The translations under genes and the position numbers were made by a program. Under the pieces are notes generated by a model, which was not told the DNA's origin, did no database searches, and saw nothing but the letters and a program-made list of their open reading frames with translations. Shown here piece after piece: positions 43,044 to 51,892 of a DNA stretch of 64,000 bases; the first letter of the stretch is position 1, and every line of letters begins with the position of its first letter. Source of the DNA: Lachnospiraceae bacterium (lineage in GTDB: Bacteria; Bacillota; Clostridia; Lachnospirales; Lachnospiraceae); contig CAJTCL010000002.1 of assembly GCA_910575005.1 (NCBI GenBank), positions 310,001-374,000 of the forward strand, given 5' to 3'.

Positions 43044-44726
43044 ATGCTGAAATTTAAGAAAACCAGTTATATTCCGGTACAGGGAAAAGAACCACAGGTA
43101 CCAGAAGGTTTATGGATTAAATGTGATTCTTGCGGAGAATTGCTTTATAAGGAAGATGTGAAGCAGAATCACTATGTGTGTTACAAATGTGGAAAATATT
43201 TTCGCATCACCACAAGGAAACGTCTGAGATTGGTTGCGGATAAAGGAAGCTACGAGAAGTGGGAAGAAGGTCTGGAAAATCAAAATCCCCTGGACTATCC
43301 TGGTTATCCAGAGAAAATTACAGCATTGAAGGAACGGTTTCGGATTGATGAGGCTGTCACCTGCGGCAAATGTACCATTCATGGTGAGGAAGCTGTATTG
43401 TGTGTCTGTGACTGCCGGTTTTTAATGGGAAGTATGGGTTATGTAGTAGGTGAGAAGATTACAAGAACTGTTGAACGTGCCACAGAATTGAAACTTCCAG
43501 TTATCATATTTGCCTGTTCTGGTGGTGCCAGAATGCAGGAAGGAATGGTTTCCTTAATGCAGATGGCAAAGACTTCGGCAGTGCTAAAGCGGCATTCCAA
43601 TGCAGGACTTTTGTATATTTCTGTGCTTACAGATCCGACTACTGGAGGGGTTACGGCAAGTTTTGCAATGCTGGGTGATATTATTCTCGCTGAACCGGGC
43701 GCACTGGTAGGCTTTGCCGGTCCAAGGGTGATTGAACAGACCATCCGTCAGAAATTACCGGAGGGATTTCAGCGTGCTGAGTTTTTGGTAGAACATGGGC
43801 TGATTGATGGTATTGTAGAGCGGGAAGAGTTAAAGGAAACGCTTGCAAAATTGATTGTCATGCACAGAAAGGTCGATCCAAAGGAGGCTTTGATTCCCAA
43901 TCGAAGAAAAGAGCGTATTCCCTATTCCAGCAGAAGAAAGGAATCTGTGACTGCATGGGAGCGTGTGCAGCGCGCGAGAGATCAGGAACGTCCCAGTGCA
44001 CTAGATTATATTCAGGAAATATTTACTGACTTTATGGAACTGCATGGGGATCGTCATTTCTCGGATGATGGAGCAATTGTTGGCGGTATTGCTTATTTTG
44101 ATGGCTGTCCAGTTACAGTAATTGGTCAGCAGAAGGGAAAAACCACCAAGGAAAACATTACTCGTAATTTTGGAATGCCTTCTCCAGAAGGGTACCGTAA
44201 AGCTCTGCGGCTTATGGAACAGGCTCAGAAGTTTGGTCGTCCAATCATCTGTTTTGTAGATACACCTGGAGCGTTCTGTGGCATGGAAGCAGAGGAACGA
44301 GGACAGGGAGAAGCCATTGCTCGAAATTTATTTGAAATGTCTGATCTCACCGTGCCAGTTTTAAGTATTGTGATTGGTGAGGGAGGCAGTGGCGGTGCCT
44401 TGGCACTAGCTGTGGGAAATGAAGTATGGATGATGGAAAATGCCACTTATACCATCTTATCACCAGAGGGATTTGCATCAATTTTATGGAAAGATTCCAG
44501 TAAGGCAGCACTGGCAGCAGAGCAGATGCGAGTGACTGCAAAGGAACTGAAGGAACTTGGAATTATTGAGAAAATAATTCGCGAGCCGCAACCGGCAGAT
44601 CACCAAAATGTGGAGGCAATTGCCGCGGATATGGCGGAGGAGATTCGAAGATTTATTCATCGCTATCTGCCAATGGAGCCAGAAGCATTGGCGCAGTTAC
44701 GATATGAGAGATTTCGCAAAATGTAG
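43044..44726 (+). CDS. accDA: fused acetyl-CoA carboxylase carboxyltransferase (beta + alpha)
   Basis: One 560-residue frame carries both carboxyltransferase halves. Residues 1-275 are AccD: the zinc ribbon CDSCG...CYKCG near 28-50, then [16 protein letters not shown] and [16 protein letters not shown]. Residues 300-560 are Acc[56 protein letters not shown], and [14 protein letters not shown]. In E. coli these are separate subunits. No stop codon, gap or frameshift lies between them. The enzyme transfers CO2 from biotin to acetyl-CoA giving malonyl-CoA. Confidence 0.95.
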   Translation: MLKFKKTSYIPVQGKEPQVPEGLWIKCDSCGELLYKEDVKQNHYVCYKCGKYFRITTRKRLRLVADKGSYEKWEEGLENQNPLDYPGYPEKITALKERFRIDEAVTCGKCTIHGEEAVLCVCDCRFLMGSMGYVVGEKITRTVERATELKLPVIIFACSGGARMQEGMVSLMQMAKTSAVLKRHSNAGLLYISVLTDPTTGGVTASFAMLGDIILAEPGALVGFAGPRVIEQTIRQKLPEGFQRAEFLVEHGLIDGIVEREELKETLAKLIVMHRKVDPKEALIPNRRKERIPYSSRRKESVTAWERVQRARDQERPSALDYIQEIFTDFMELHGDRHFSDDGAIVGGIAYFDGCPVTVIGQQKGKTTKENITRNFGMPSPEGYRKALRLMEQAQKFGRPIICFVDTPGAFCGMEAEERGQGEAIARNLFEMSDLTVPVLSIVIGEGGSGGALALAVGNEVWMMENATYTILSPEGFASILWKDSSKAALAAEQMRVTAKELKELGIIEKIIREPQPADHQNVEAIAADMAEEIRRFIHRYLPMEPEALAQLRYERFRKM

Positions 44727-44736
44727 GAGAAAAAGA

Positions 44737-45837
44737 ATGGGCAGAGCATTGGTAATCGGTGATTTGACAGCGTCTGTCCCTGTGATACAGGGAGGTATGG
44801 GCGTTGGTGTCAGTCTTTCAAGGCTGGCAGGGAATGTGGCAAAATGCGGTGGGATTGGAATTATTTCTACCGCGCAGATTGGTTATCAGGAACCAGAATT
44901 TGAGGAAAACCCCATAGAGACAAACTTGAAGGCAATTGCAAAGCACATCAACAAGGCCAAGGAGATTGCCCAAGGAGGGATTGTGGGTGTAAATATTATG
45001 GTAGCCACCAGACGTTATGAGGACTATGTTAAGGCGGCGGCTAAGGCGGGTGCAGATTTGATTATCTCAGGTGCAGGGCTTCCAGCTAAGCTTCCGGCAT
45101 TGGTGGAACAATTTAAGACAAAAATAGCTCCCGTAGTATCTTCTGTGAAATCAGCAGCCGTCATTTGTAAGCTCTGGGATCGAAAATATCAACGTTGTCC
45201 AGACCTGGTGGTAATAGAAGGACCCAAAGCAGGCGGTCATTTGGGATTTACCAGGGATGAGGTGGAACAGTCCACAGATGCAGGTTATGAACAGGAAATC
45301 CAGGGAATCATCAAGGTCATACAGGAATATAGTAAAAAATATGAGCGCCATATTCCGGTGGTGGTTGCTGGAGGAATTTATGATGGGGCTGATCTCAATC
45401 ATGCCATAGAGCTTGGAGCAGATGGAGTGCAGGTGGCGACCCGATTTGTTACTACTTATGAATGTGATGCCAGTGATGCTTACAAACAGGCATATATTCA
45501 AGCAGAAAAAGAAGATATTGTGTTGGTGAAAAGTCCAGTGGGTATGCCTGGACGGGCAGTGAGAAATGCATTTATCCGCCAGGAGGAGAGTGCTGCACAG
45601 GGAGCACAAGAAGGGATAGAACGTACAAATACTTGGAAATGTTACCAATGTTTAGAAAAATGTAATCCAGCAGAAATTCCATATTGTATTACCAGAGCGT
45701 TAGTGAATGCGGTGAAAGGAAATATTGATCAGGGATTGATTTTTTGTGGCACAAACGCTTATCGAGCCAGGAAACTGGAACATGTGTCAGAGGTAATGGA
45801 GGAATTTAGAAGCAGTGCAGAGGCATGTCATTCGTGA
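44737..45837 (+). CDS. second FabK/nitronate-monooxygenase-like flavoprotein at the operon end
   Basis: A 366-residue FMN TIM-barrel protein of the 2-nitropropane dioxygenase/FabK superfamily: VPVIQGGMGVGVSLSRLAGNVA, GVNIMVATRRYEDYV, LIISGAGLPAKLP, VIEGPKAGGHLGF and IPVVVAGGIYDG. It differs from the fabK product by a C-terminal extension with clustered Cys (CYQCLEKCN, then PYCITRA), possibly a metal or disulfide site. ATG 44737 is 6 bases after AGGAGA; the frame upstream overlaps accDA. Its conserved place at the end of the fatty acid operon suggests a role in lipid metabolism, but the reaction is unknown. The stop codon lies inside the terminator. Confidence 0.85.
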   Translation: MGRALVIGDLTASVPVIQGGMGVGVSLSRLAGNVAKCGGIGIISTAQIGYQEPEFEENPIETNLKAIAKHINKAKEIAQGGIVGVNIMVATRRYEDYVKAAAKAGADLIISGAGLPAKLPALVEQFKTKIAPVVSSVKSAAVICKLWDRKYQRCPDLVVIEGPKAGGHLGFTRDEVEQSTDAGYEQEIQGIIKVIQEYSKKYERHIPVVVAGGIYDGADLNHAIELGADGVQVATRFVTTYECDASDAYKQAYIQAEKEDIVLVKSPVGMPGRAVRNAFIRQEESAAQGAQEGIERTNTWKCYQCLEKCNPAEIPYCITRALVNAVKGNIDQGLIFCGTNAYRARKLEHVSEVMEEFRSSAEACHS

Positions 45838-45850
45838 CATGCCTTTTTTA
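45821..45850 (+). terminator. terminator of the FASII operon
   Basis: AGGCATGTCA-TTCG-TGACATGCCT followed by TTTTTA; perfect 10-bp stem with a TTCG tetraloop. The last gene's TGA stop (45835-45837) is part of the stem. Confidence 0.95.
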
Positions 45851-45893
45851 TACCACAAAAAAGTTCTTTCCAAATTACATGCAAATTGTTATA

Positions 45894-46178
45894 ATAAAAA
45901 TAGTAAACTCGAAAGAACCTCGTAAACTATTTTTAAATGCATCGCACGTAAGCGTCTAAAGAACAGACGCCAAGTGCTCATAGCGATAAAAATAGTAAAC
46001 TCGAAAGAACCTCGTAAACTATTTTTAAATGCATCGCACGTAAGCGTCTAAAGAACAGACGCCAAGTGCTCATAGCGATAAAAATAGTAAACTCGAAAGA
46101 ACCTCGTAAACTATTTTTAAATGCATCGCACGTAAGCGTCTAAAGAACAGACGCCAAGTGCTCATAGCGATAAAAATA
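45894..46178. repeat. three identical 92-bp tandem repeats
   Basis: Units 45894-45985, 45986-46077 and 46078-46169 are identical by eye, and a 9-bp fourth start follows. Each unit has two stems: AAAAATAGT...ACTATTTTT (38 bp overall) and GCGTCT/AGACGC, the latter nested in ATCGCAC...GTG-GCGAT. No frame is open through the unit (92 is not a multiple of 3). A TATAAT-like box (45890-45895) overlaps the first copy. It lies between the FASII terminator and the GH13-like gene, filling the 375-bp gap. Confidence 0.95.
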
Positions 46179-46213
46179 AGCAACAGAATGAACAGACATC
46201 ACAGGAGGAGCAT

Positions 46214-48199
46214 ATGAATTTTCAAATCTGTACCGGGATTCAGGAAAAAGCAGGCGTAACAAAGCAGAAGGACACTATATTATTTTCCAGTCAGGCATCA
46301 GAACATGCCGACTGTCAGTTATTATTATATCCCAGAGAAAATGGAACGGTTCTGAAAATTCCTATGAAAGCACAAGAAAGTCAAAAAACTCTGTATACTG
46401 TGGGTATACAGGGGCTGGATTGGGAGAAGTATGATTATAATTTTGAGATAAATGGGCAGGAAGTGGTAGACCGCTATGCCTATAAAATTACAGGTCGGGA
46501 AATCTGGGGAGATGAGAGACGAAAGCCAGCTTTGAGGCAGACAGAGCCTTTTGTGCCAAAGCGGGAGCGAAGAGAACAGAAGCAGACAGAAGCCAAAGAA
46601 ACCGTGGTAAGTCAAGTATTGTCAGAAGAAGAATTGACAAAAATAAAAGTTAAGGGGTCATTTTATTTTTCGGAATTTAATTGGAATAATGATAAACTTC
46701 CAAGAATAAAAAAAGAGGATATGGTGATTTATAAACTTCATGTCAGAGGTTTTTCTATGGGAACAAGAGCCAATGAAAAAAAGCGGGGAACCATTGATGT
46801 AATAGGAGAGAAGCTTGACCAGTTAAAAGAAATGGGTATTACGACATTGTTGTTTATGCCTTTGTACGAGTTTGAAGAATTTCTGCTATTGGATCAAAGC
46901 AAGAAGCAGGAACATCCCAAAAATATGATCAATTGCTGGGGATATACTGAGGGAAGTTATTTTGCGCCCAAGGCATCTTTTTTGAGAGATCATAATCCAG
47001 ATGAATTGAAATATTTGATCAAGAAAATGCATAAAAAAAAGATGGAGTGTATTTTGGAATTTTATTTTTCAGACAGCATTAATCCACATTTTATGTTGGA
47101 TATCATGCATTATTGGTATAAAGAATATCATGTAGATGGATTTCGCATTCTTGGAAATCCTGCCTGGGCGAATTTACTTGCTATGGACCATATATTGGGA
47201 GGATGTAAACTGTTTTATTCAGGATTCCCAGAAGATTTGGCACAGGACACAGAACGGTTTGGACCAGAATTATTTTCATATAATGAAGAATTTCTCTATG
47301 CGGTTCGTAAAGTACTCAATCATCAGGGTGGCAGTATCTATGAGTTTGCCTGTCAGATGCGCAGACAGCAGTCACACCAAGGATTTGTAAATTACATTAC
47401 AGAAAACAACGGATTTACCTTGTGGGATGTCTTTTCATATGAACACAAGCATAATGAATTAAATCAGGAAGAAAATCAGGATGGCAATGACTGGAATTAT
47501 AGCAGTAACTGTGGTGAGGAGGGAATCAGCCGCAAACGTCAGGTTCTGGACTTTAGGAGAAGGCAGATGCGCAACGCACTGGCAGTGCTTTTTTTCGCTC
47601 AGGGCATTCCTATGTTGTGGATGGGGGATGAATGTGCCAATTCCCAGGAAGGGAATAATAATGCCTACTGTCAGGACAATCAGATTGGCTGGAAAGATTG
47701 GAGAAATAATGCTCTTAGCAGGCAGATCACCAATTTTATCCGACAGCTTGCGAAATTAAGAACAAAATATCCAGTACTGCGCAGTCCTAATCCGTATCAG
47801 ATGATGGATTATGAGAATTTAGGCAATCCTGACTTATCTTACCACAGTGATGGAGGCTGGAAGATTGATTTTGGTATGAATCGTGGTTTTATTGGTATGT
47901 ATTATGCAGGAGCCTATGCACAGTCACAAGAGAATCTTTATATTGCATATAATTTTCAATATATATCACAAAAATTTGCTCTGCCTGGCGGGATGGAGTG
48001 GACACTGCTGCTAGATACTGGAAGGGAATTGGCAGTATTAGAGGAACCTAAAAATTTGGGTGAGATTTGGGAATTTCAGGTGGAAGAACAGGCAATCTGC
48101 CTTCTTTTGGGACGGAATGTCACGGAGAAAAAGAAAAAATCAAAGAATAGGAGGAAAGAATGTCGGAAAAAGCCTTTGGAATCAATGGATTTACCTTAA
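46214..48199 (+). CDS. GH13 (glycogen-debranching-like) protein with degenerate catalytic motifs
   Basis: A 661-residue homologue of GlgX/isoamylase: a CBM48-like N-terminus (about 1-100), then the barrel with KLHVRGFSMG, and a strongly GlgX-like stretch GFTLWDVFSYEHKHNELNQE, GEEG, FFAQGIPMLWMGDE, GNNNAYCQDNQI, WKDW. However, the catalytic regions are altered: region I reads CILEFYFSDSINP (no DxxxNH), region II VDGFRILGNP (no nucleophile Asp after GFRx), region III has YSGFPED where the acid Glu should be, and region IV reads ITENNGF instead of the His-Asp. It is probably a pseudoenzyme that binds glucan. GGAGGAG precedes the start, which follows the 92-bp repeats. Confidence 0.85.
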   Translation: MNFQICTGIQEKAGVTKQKDTILFSSQASEHADCQLLLYPRENGTVLKIPMKAQESQKTLYTVGIQGLDWEKYDYNFEINGQEVVDRYAYKITGREIWGDERRKPALRQTEPFVPKRERREQKQTEAKETVVSQVLSEEELTKIKVKGSFYFSEFNWNNDKLPRIKKEDMVIYKLHVRGFSMGTRANEKKRGTIDVIGEKLDQLKEMGITTLLFMPLYEFEEFLLLDQSKKQEHPKNMINCWGYTEGSYFAPKASFLRDHNPDELKYLIKKMHKKKMECILEFYFSDSINPHFMLDIMHYWYKEYHVDGFRILGNPAWANLLAMDHILGGCKLFYSGFPEDLAQDTERFGPELFSYNEEFLYAVRKVLNHQGGSIYEFACQMRRQQSHQGFVNYITENNGFTLWDVFSYEHKHNELNQEENQDGNDWNYSSNCGEEGISRKRQVLDFRRRQMRNALAVLFFAQGIPMLWMGDECANSQEGNNNAYCQDNQIGWKDWRNNALSRQITNFIRQLAKLRTKYPVLRSPNPYQMMDYENLGNPDLSYHSDGGWKIDFGMNRGFIGMYYAGAYAQSQENLYIAYNFQYISQKFALPGGMEWTLLLDTGRELAVLEEPKNLGEIWEFQVEEQAICLLLGRNVTEKKKKSKNRRKECRKKPLESMDLP

Positions 48200-48822
48200 A
48201 ATGTATTGCCATGATCTGTATGCTGATTGATCATACAGGTGCGGTTTTGTTTCCACAGTATTTAGAGTTGCGAATGGTGGGAAGGCTTGCCTTCCCTATC
48301 TATTGTTTTCTGTTGGTGGAAGGAGCGATGCATACCACAGATATCCGTAAATATGAAAGGCGTCTATTTTTATTTGCTCTGATTTCAGAGGTTCCCTTTG
48401 ATCTTGCGTTTTATGGAGGAACTTCTTGGGTGCACCAAAATGTATTTTTTACGTTGTTTTTTGGAGTATTAGCAATTGATTTGGCACAGCGAATTAAAAA
48501 TAAATTAAGTGTAATTATAATTTTTTTCCTAATTATTATAGCAGCAGAGCTCTTACATACAGATTATAGTGGGGCAGGAATTGTATTTATTTTATGTTAT
48601 TACCTATTATATGAGAAGAAAATTTTGAAACAGCTAATGTTTGTGTTGGAAAATTATTTTCTTTATCAAGGCGGAGTTCAGCTCTATGCTTCTTTTGCAG
48701 CTCTGCCAATGTTATTATACAATGGTAAAAAAGGACCATCTATGAAATATTTGTTTTACGTTTTTTATCCTGGTCATTTGTTAATATTATATTTAATAGT
48801 TAGATTTAAGATTTTATATTAA
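48160..48822 (+). CDS. TraX family membrane protein
   Basis: A 220-residue integral membrane protein with about seven hydrophobic segments, starting GINGFTLKCIAMICMLIDHTGAVLFP, the hallmark TraX opening (KxIAxxxMxIDH). Further matches are RMVGRLAFPIYCFLLVEGA and RRLFLFALISEVPFDLAF. TraX acetylates F-pilin in plasmid F; chromosomal relatives in Firmicutes are presumed membrane acyltransferases of unknown substrate. It overlaps the GH13-like gene by 40 bp, so the two are cotranscribed. GGAGGAA precedes the start. Confidence 0.88.
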   Translation: MSEKAFGINGFTLKCIAMICMLIDHTGAVLFPQYLELRMVGRLAFPIYCFLLVEGAMHTTDIRKYERRLFLFALISEVPFDLAFYGGTSWVHQNVFFTLFFGVLAIDLAQRIKNKLSVIIIFFLIIIAAELLHTDYSGAGIVFILCYYLLYEKKILKQLMFVLENYFLYQGGVQLYASFAALPMLLYNGKKGPSMKYLFYVFYPGHLLILYLIVRFKILY

Positions 48823-48854
48823 GTGATTTATAAAATGATTTTATGAGGTAAGAT

Positions 48855-49421
48855 ATGAAAGCTTGGCAACATTTAAAAACAATAAACCATCATAAAATGC
48901 TGGTACTGAAAGGTTGCTTTCGAGTCGGTTTATATAAACAGGGACTGCTGCATGATTTGTCTAAGTATACTCCCACTGAATTTTTGGTGGGCTGTAAATA
49001 TTTTCAGGGGGACATAAGCCCTAATAATATTGAGCGTAGGGAGAAAGGATATTCGTCTGCATGGCTACATCACAAAGGCAGAAATAAACATCATATGGAA
49101 TACTGGATTGATTATGGGGTGGGACAGCAGCGAGGAATAACTGGGATGAAGATGCCGCTCAAATATGTGGTGGAAATGTTTATTGACCGAATGTCAGCAT
49201 CGAAGAATTACCTAAAAGAGAAATATACAGATCGCAGTGCTTTGGAATATTATGAGCATGGCAAAGAGTACCATATTTTGCATGATGACACCAGAATGCT
49301 GTTGGAACAACTGCTGCATATGCTGGCAGAACAAGGAGAAACTGCTGTGTTTTGTTATATTAAGGATGTGCTTCTTGAGCAAAAAGATTATGGCGCGTCT
49401 TACTCGAAACGGCAGAGTTAA
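48855..49421 (+). CDS. DUF5662-like protein
   Basis: A 188-residue soluble protein with an HD-like helical start: TINHHKMLVLKGCFRVGLYKQGLLHDLSKYTPTEF, then WLHHKGRNKHHMEYW and MPLKYVVEMFIDRMSAS, all typical of DUF5662. The HD (LLHDLSKY) and the later His-rich HHKGRNKHH give a metal-dependent phosphohydrolase flavour, but no activity is established. It lies 32 bp after the traX-like gene with its own RBS (GAGGTAAG) and probably shares its transcript. Confidence 0.7.
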   Translation: MKAWQHLKTINHHKMLVLKGCFRVGLYKQGLLHDLSKYTPTEFLVGCKYFQGDISPNNIERREKGYSSAWLHHKGRNKHHMEYWIDYGVGQQRGITGMKMPLKYVVEMFIDRMSASKNYLKEKYTDRSALEYYEHGKEYHILHDDTRMLLEQLLHMLAEQGETAVFCYIKDVLLEQKDYGASYSKRQS

Positions 49422-49500
49422 AAATTTAATTGTATATGGAAAGGCACTTTAAAGCTTGATTTTTCATAGAATGTAATAAATCAGCTAAGAGGTGCTTTTT

Positions 49501-50127
49501 TTGAAAACTTTTTTATTGCCGCTGAATGCAGAGGAAGAAAAATATTATCTGGAAAAAATGAAAGAGGGCGACCTTGAGGCTAAACATATCCTGATCGAAC
49601 GGAATCTGAGGCTGGTAGCTCATATTTCTAAAAAATATCAAAATGGGGAAGAAGATATGGAAGATCTGATTTCAATTGGGACAATTGGACTGATCAAAGC
49701 GATCTCTACCTTTAACTATGAGCGGGGGAATCGTCTTGCCACATATGCTGCACGTTGTATTGACAATGAATTGCTGATGTATTTTCGTGGCAAAAAGAAG
49801 ACTTCCAGAGAAGTGTCTTTGTATGAACCAATTGGGACAGATAAGGAGGGAAATCAGATTAGTCTGATGGACGTAGTGGAGAGTACAGACAGGGATGTTT
49901 TTGAGATTATTGAGTTAAAAGGCAATAGCAGAAAAGTCTATGAGATGATTCCGAAAGTCTTGACTCAAAGGGAGCAGGAGATCATTGAGTGGCGTTATGG
50001 GCTGTATAATCAAAAGCCAGTGACACAGCGGGAGATTGCCGATAAGCTGGGAATATCGCGTTCCTATGTAAGCAGGATTGAGAAACGTGCGCTGGAAAAA
50101 TTAAAGAGTTGTTTTGAATCAACGTAG
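49501..50127 (+). CDS. sigK: RNA polymerase sporulation sigma factor sigma-K, without pro-sequence
   Basis: A sigma-70 family factor of about 208 residues: region 2 ERNLRLVAHISKKYQNGEEDMEDLISIGTIGLIKAISTF and LATYAARCIDNELLMYFRGKKK, and region 4 LTQREQEIIEWRYGLYN, QREIADKLGISRSYVSRIEKRALEKLK. This is the mother-cell late sporulation factor. TTG 49501 is chosen (AGAGGTG six bases before); an in-frame TAA at 49486 excludes a longer N-terminus, so the membrane-bound pro-sequence of Bacillus pro-sigma-K is absent, as in Clostridioides difficile. The gene is continuous, not split by a skin element. A CATAGAAT box at 49465-49472 could be a sigma-E -10. Confidence 0.92.
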   Translation: MKTFLLPLNAEEEKYYLEKMKEGDLEAKHILIERNLRLVAHISKKYQNGEEDMEDLISIGTIGLIKAISTFNYERGNRLATYAARCIDNELLMYFRGKKKTSREVSLYEPIGTDKEGNQISLMDVVESTDRDVFEIIELKGNSRKVYEMIPKVLTQREQEIIEWRYGLYNQKPVTQREIADKLGISRSYVSRIEKRALEKLKSCFEST

Positions 50128-50341
50128 AACTTGATGAAGAAGAAGGCAAATGCCCAGGCTTATGCATTTTACATATTTTGTGTGTTTTTTAATTGTGACA
50201 GAAAGTAATTTTGCATAAGTTCTGTGCCGGGTTGCTGCAGAAACTACTTTTCAAATAAATAAAAACATGTTATGATAAAACCATCTTTTTTCATGGGCGT
50301 GTCTGCCCACATATCCCAAGCCAGCACAAAGGGAGGTAACT

Positions 50342-51892
50342 TTGTATAGTATTGTATCGACAGCCATCGTCTGCGGCATCCAGAGTATTTTGATTCAGGT
50401 GGAGGCAGATGTGTGTGATGGGATGCCTGCATTTGAAATGGTAGGTGTATTGTCCTCTGAGGTTAAGGAGGCCAAGGAGCGGGTTCGGGCGGCAATCCGC
50501 AACAGTGACATTCGTTTGGCGCCAAAAAAAATCACAGTAAATCTTTATCCAGCGGATCTCAAGAAGAGCGGCACGGTATTTGATTTGCCGATTGCCCTTG
50601 CTATATTGTCGGCATATGGCAGGATTCCCCAAACATATCTGGAAGGAATTTTGTTTGCTGGAGAAATCAGTCTTAATGGAGAGATTCGTCCGACTTCCGG
50701 CATTTTGCCAATGGTATTGGCAGCACGGGAAGCAGGAAAACGAACAGTCTGCGTTCCAAGAGAAAATGTGCGGGAAGCTCAAATTGTCAAAGAGATTACC
50801 ATTTTGCCCGCAGATAGTTTGCTTCAAGTGATGGAGATGATTGCCAAATTCGCTGAGGAATCATCAAAAGAAGTGTTAAATAACAGTAATAATATAGAAG
50901 AAACAGGATTAAAATATGGCAGTACAGAATATGATTTTGCTGCAATTCATGGGCAAAAAATATTAAAGAGAGCCTGTGAGATTGCAGCAAGTGGGAGGCA
51001 TAATATGCTGATGCTAGGTTCTCCTGGTGCAGGCAAGACGATGGCAGCAAGGGCAGTGGCTACGATTTTGCCACCTTTGACAGAGGAGGAAGCATTAGAG
51101 CTTGCCAAGGTATACAGTGTAACAGGATTATTTGAACAGCGAGAAAATAATTTTAGAGAACGGCCGTACCGCAGCCCGCATCATACGATCAGTGTGGCTG
51201 GTCTTGCCGGAGGTGGTGCCACGCCCAAACCAGGAGAAATCAGTCTAGCTCATAAAGGGGTACTTTTTTTGGACGAACTGACCGAATTCCAGAAACCAGT
51301 ATTGGAGGTGCTGCGTCAGCCATTGGAAGAGCGGGGGATTCGGCTCGTACGAAAAAGCGGCACTTATTTTTATCCTGCAGATATTATGTTGATTGCGGCG
51401 ATGAATCCTTGCCATTGCGGATACTTTCCAGATCGAAACCGCTGTACCTGTTCTAGAACGATGATTGAGCGTCATTTGAATAAAATCAGCCGGCCGCTGT
51501 TAGATCGAATGGATCTCTGTGTGGAAGTGCAGCGTCCAGCACTCCTAGATTTGACGACAAAGGAGCCAGAGGAATCTTCAGCACAGATCCGCGGCCGTGT
51601 CGAGCAGACACAGCGTATTCAGCAACAGCGGTTTGCTGGGAGTGGGATCTTATATAACAGTCAAATTCCTGTTTCTGTGATCGACAAATGGTGTCCTATG
51701 CAACCAGATGGAGAAAAATTATTAAAAGAATCTTTTGATCGTCTAGAATTGACGGCCAGAGGTTACTATCGGATTATAAGGGTGGCGCGTACCATTGCAG
51801 ATATGGAAGGGGCAGAGCAGATTTGCAAATCTCATATTCAAGAAAGTCTTTTGTACCGCGGCATTGATAGAAAGATGTGGGATTGGGAATGA
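50342..51892 (+). CDS. comM: ComM/YifB family AAA+ ATPase (Mg-chelatase-like)
   Basis: A 516-residue protein with an N-terminal Lon-like domain (SAIVCGIQSILIQVEAD-type start, SLNGEIRPTSGILPMVLAAREAG) and a central AAA+ domain: Walker A LGSPGAGKTMAARAVA, Walker B VLFLDELTEFQ, FRSPHHT-like YRSPHHTISVAG, and the sensor region AAMNPCHCGYFPDRNRCTC with conserved Cys. ComM is a branch-migration helicase aiding integration of foreign DNA in transformation; in Firmicutes its role is less tested. TTG 50342 follows GGGAGG. Its stop overlaps dprA (ATGA), linking it to another transformation gene. Confidence 0.95.
   Translation: MYSIVSTAIVCGIQSILIQVEADVCDGMPAFEMVGVLSSEVKEAKERVRAAIRNSDIRLAPKKITVNLYPADLKKSGTVFDLPIALAILSAYGRIPQTYLEGILFAGEISLNGEIRPTSGILPMVLAAREAGKRTVCVPRENVREAQIVKEITILPADSLLQVMEMIAKFAEESSKEVLNNSNNIEETGLKYGSTEYDFAAIHGQKILKRACEIAASGRHNMLMLGSPGAGKTMAARAVATILPPLTEEEALELAKVYSVTGLFEQRENNFRERPYRSPHHTISVAGLAGGGATPKPGEISLAHKGVLFLDELTEFQKPVLEVLRQPLEERGIRLVRKSGTYFYPADIMLIAAMNPCHCGYFPDRNRCTCSRTMIERHLNKISRPLLDRMDLCVEVQRPALLDLTTKEPEESSAQIRGRVEQTQRIQQQRFAGSGILYNSQIPVSVIDKWCPMQPDGEKLLKESFDRLELTARGYYRIIRVARTIADMEGAEQICKSHIQESLLYRGIDRKMWDWE

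Noticed and set aside
44608-44736. 43-residue extension of the second FabK-like protein overlapping accDA
   Set aside because: AGGAGA and the family-like start are at 44737; the overlap would be a shadow frame.
45894-46178. CRISPR array
   Set aside because: The units are contiguous and identical over all 92 bp, with no variable spacers and no cas genes nearby.
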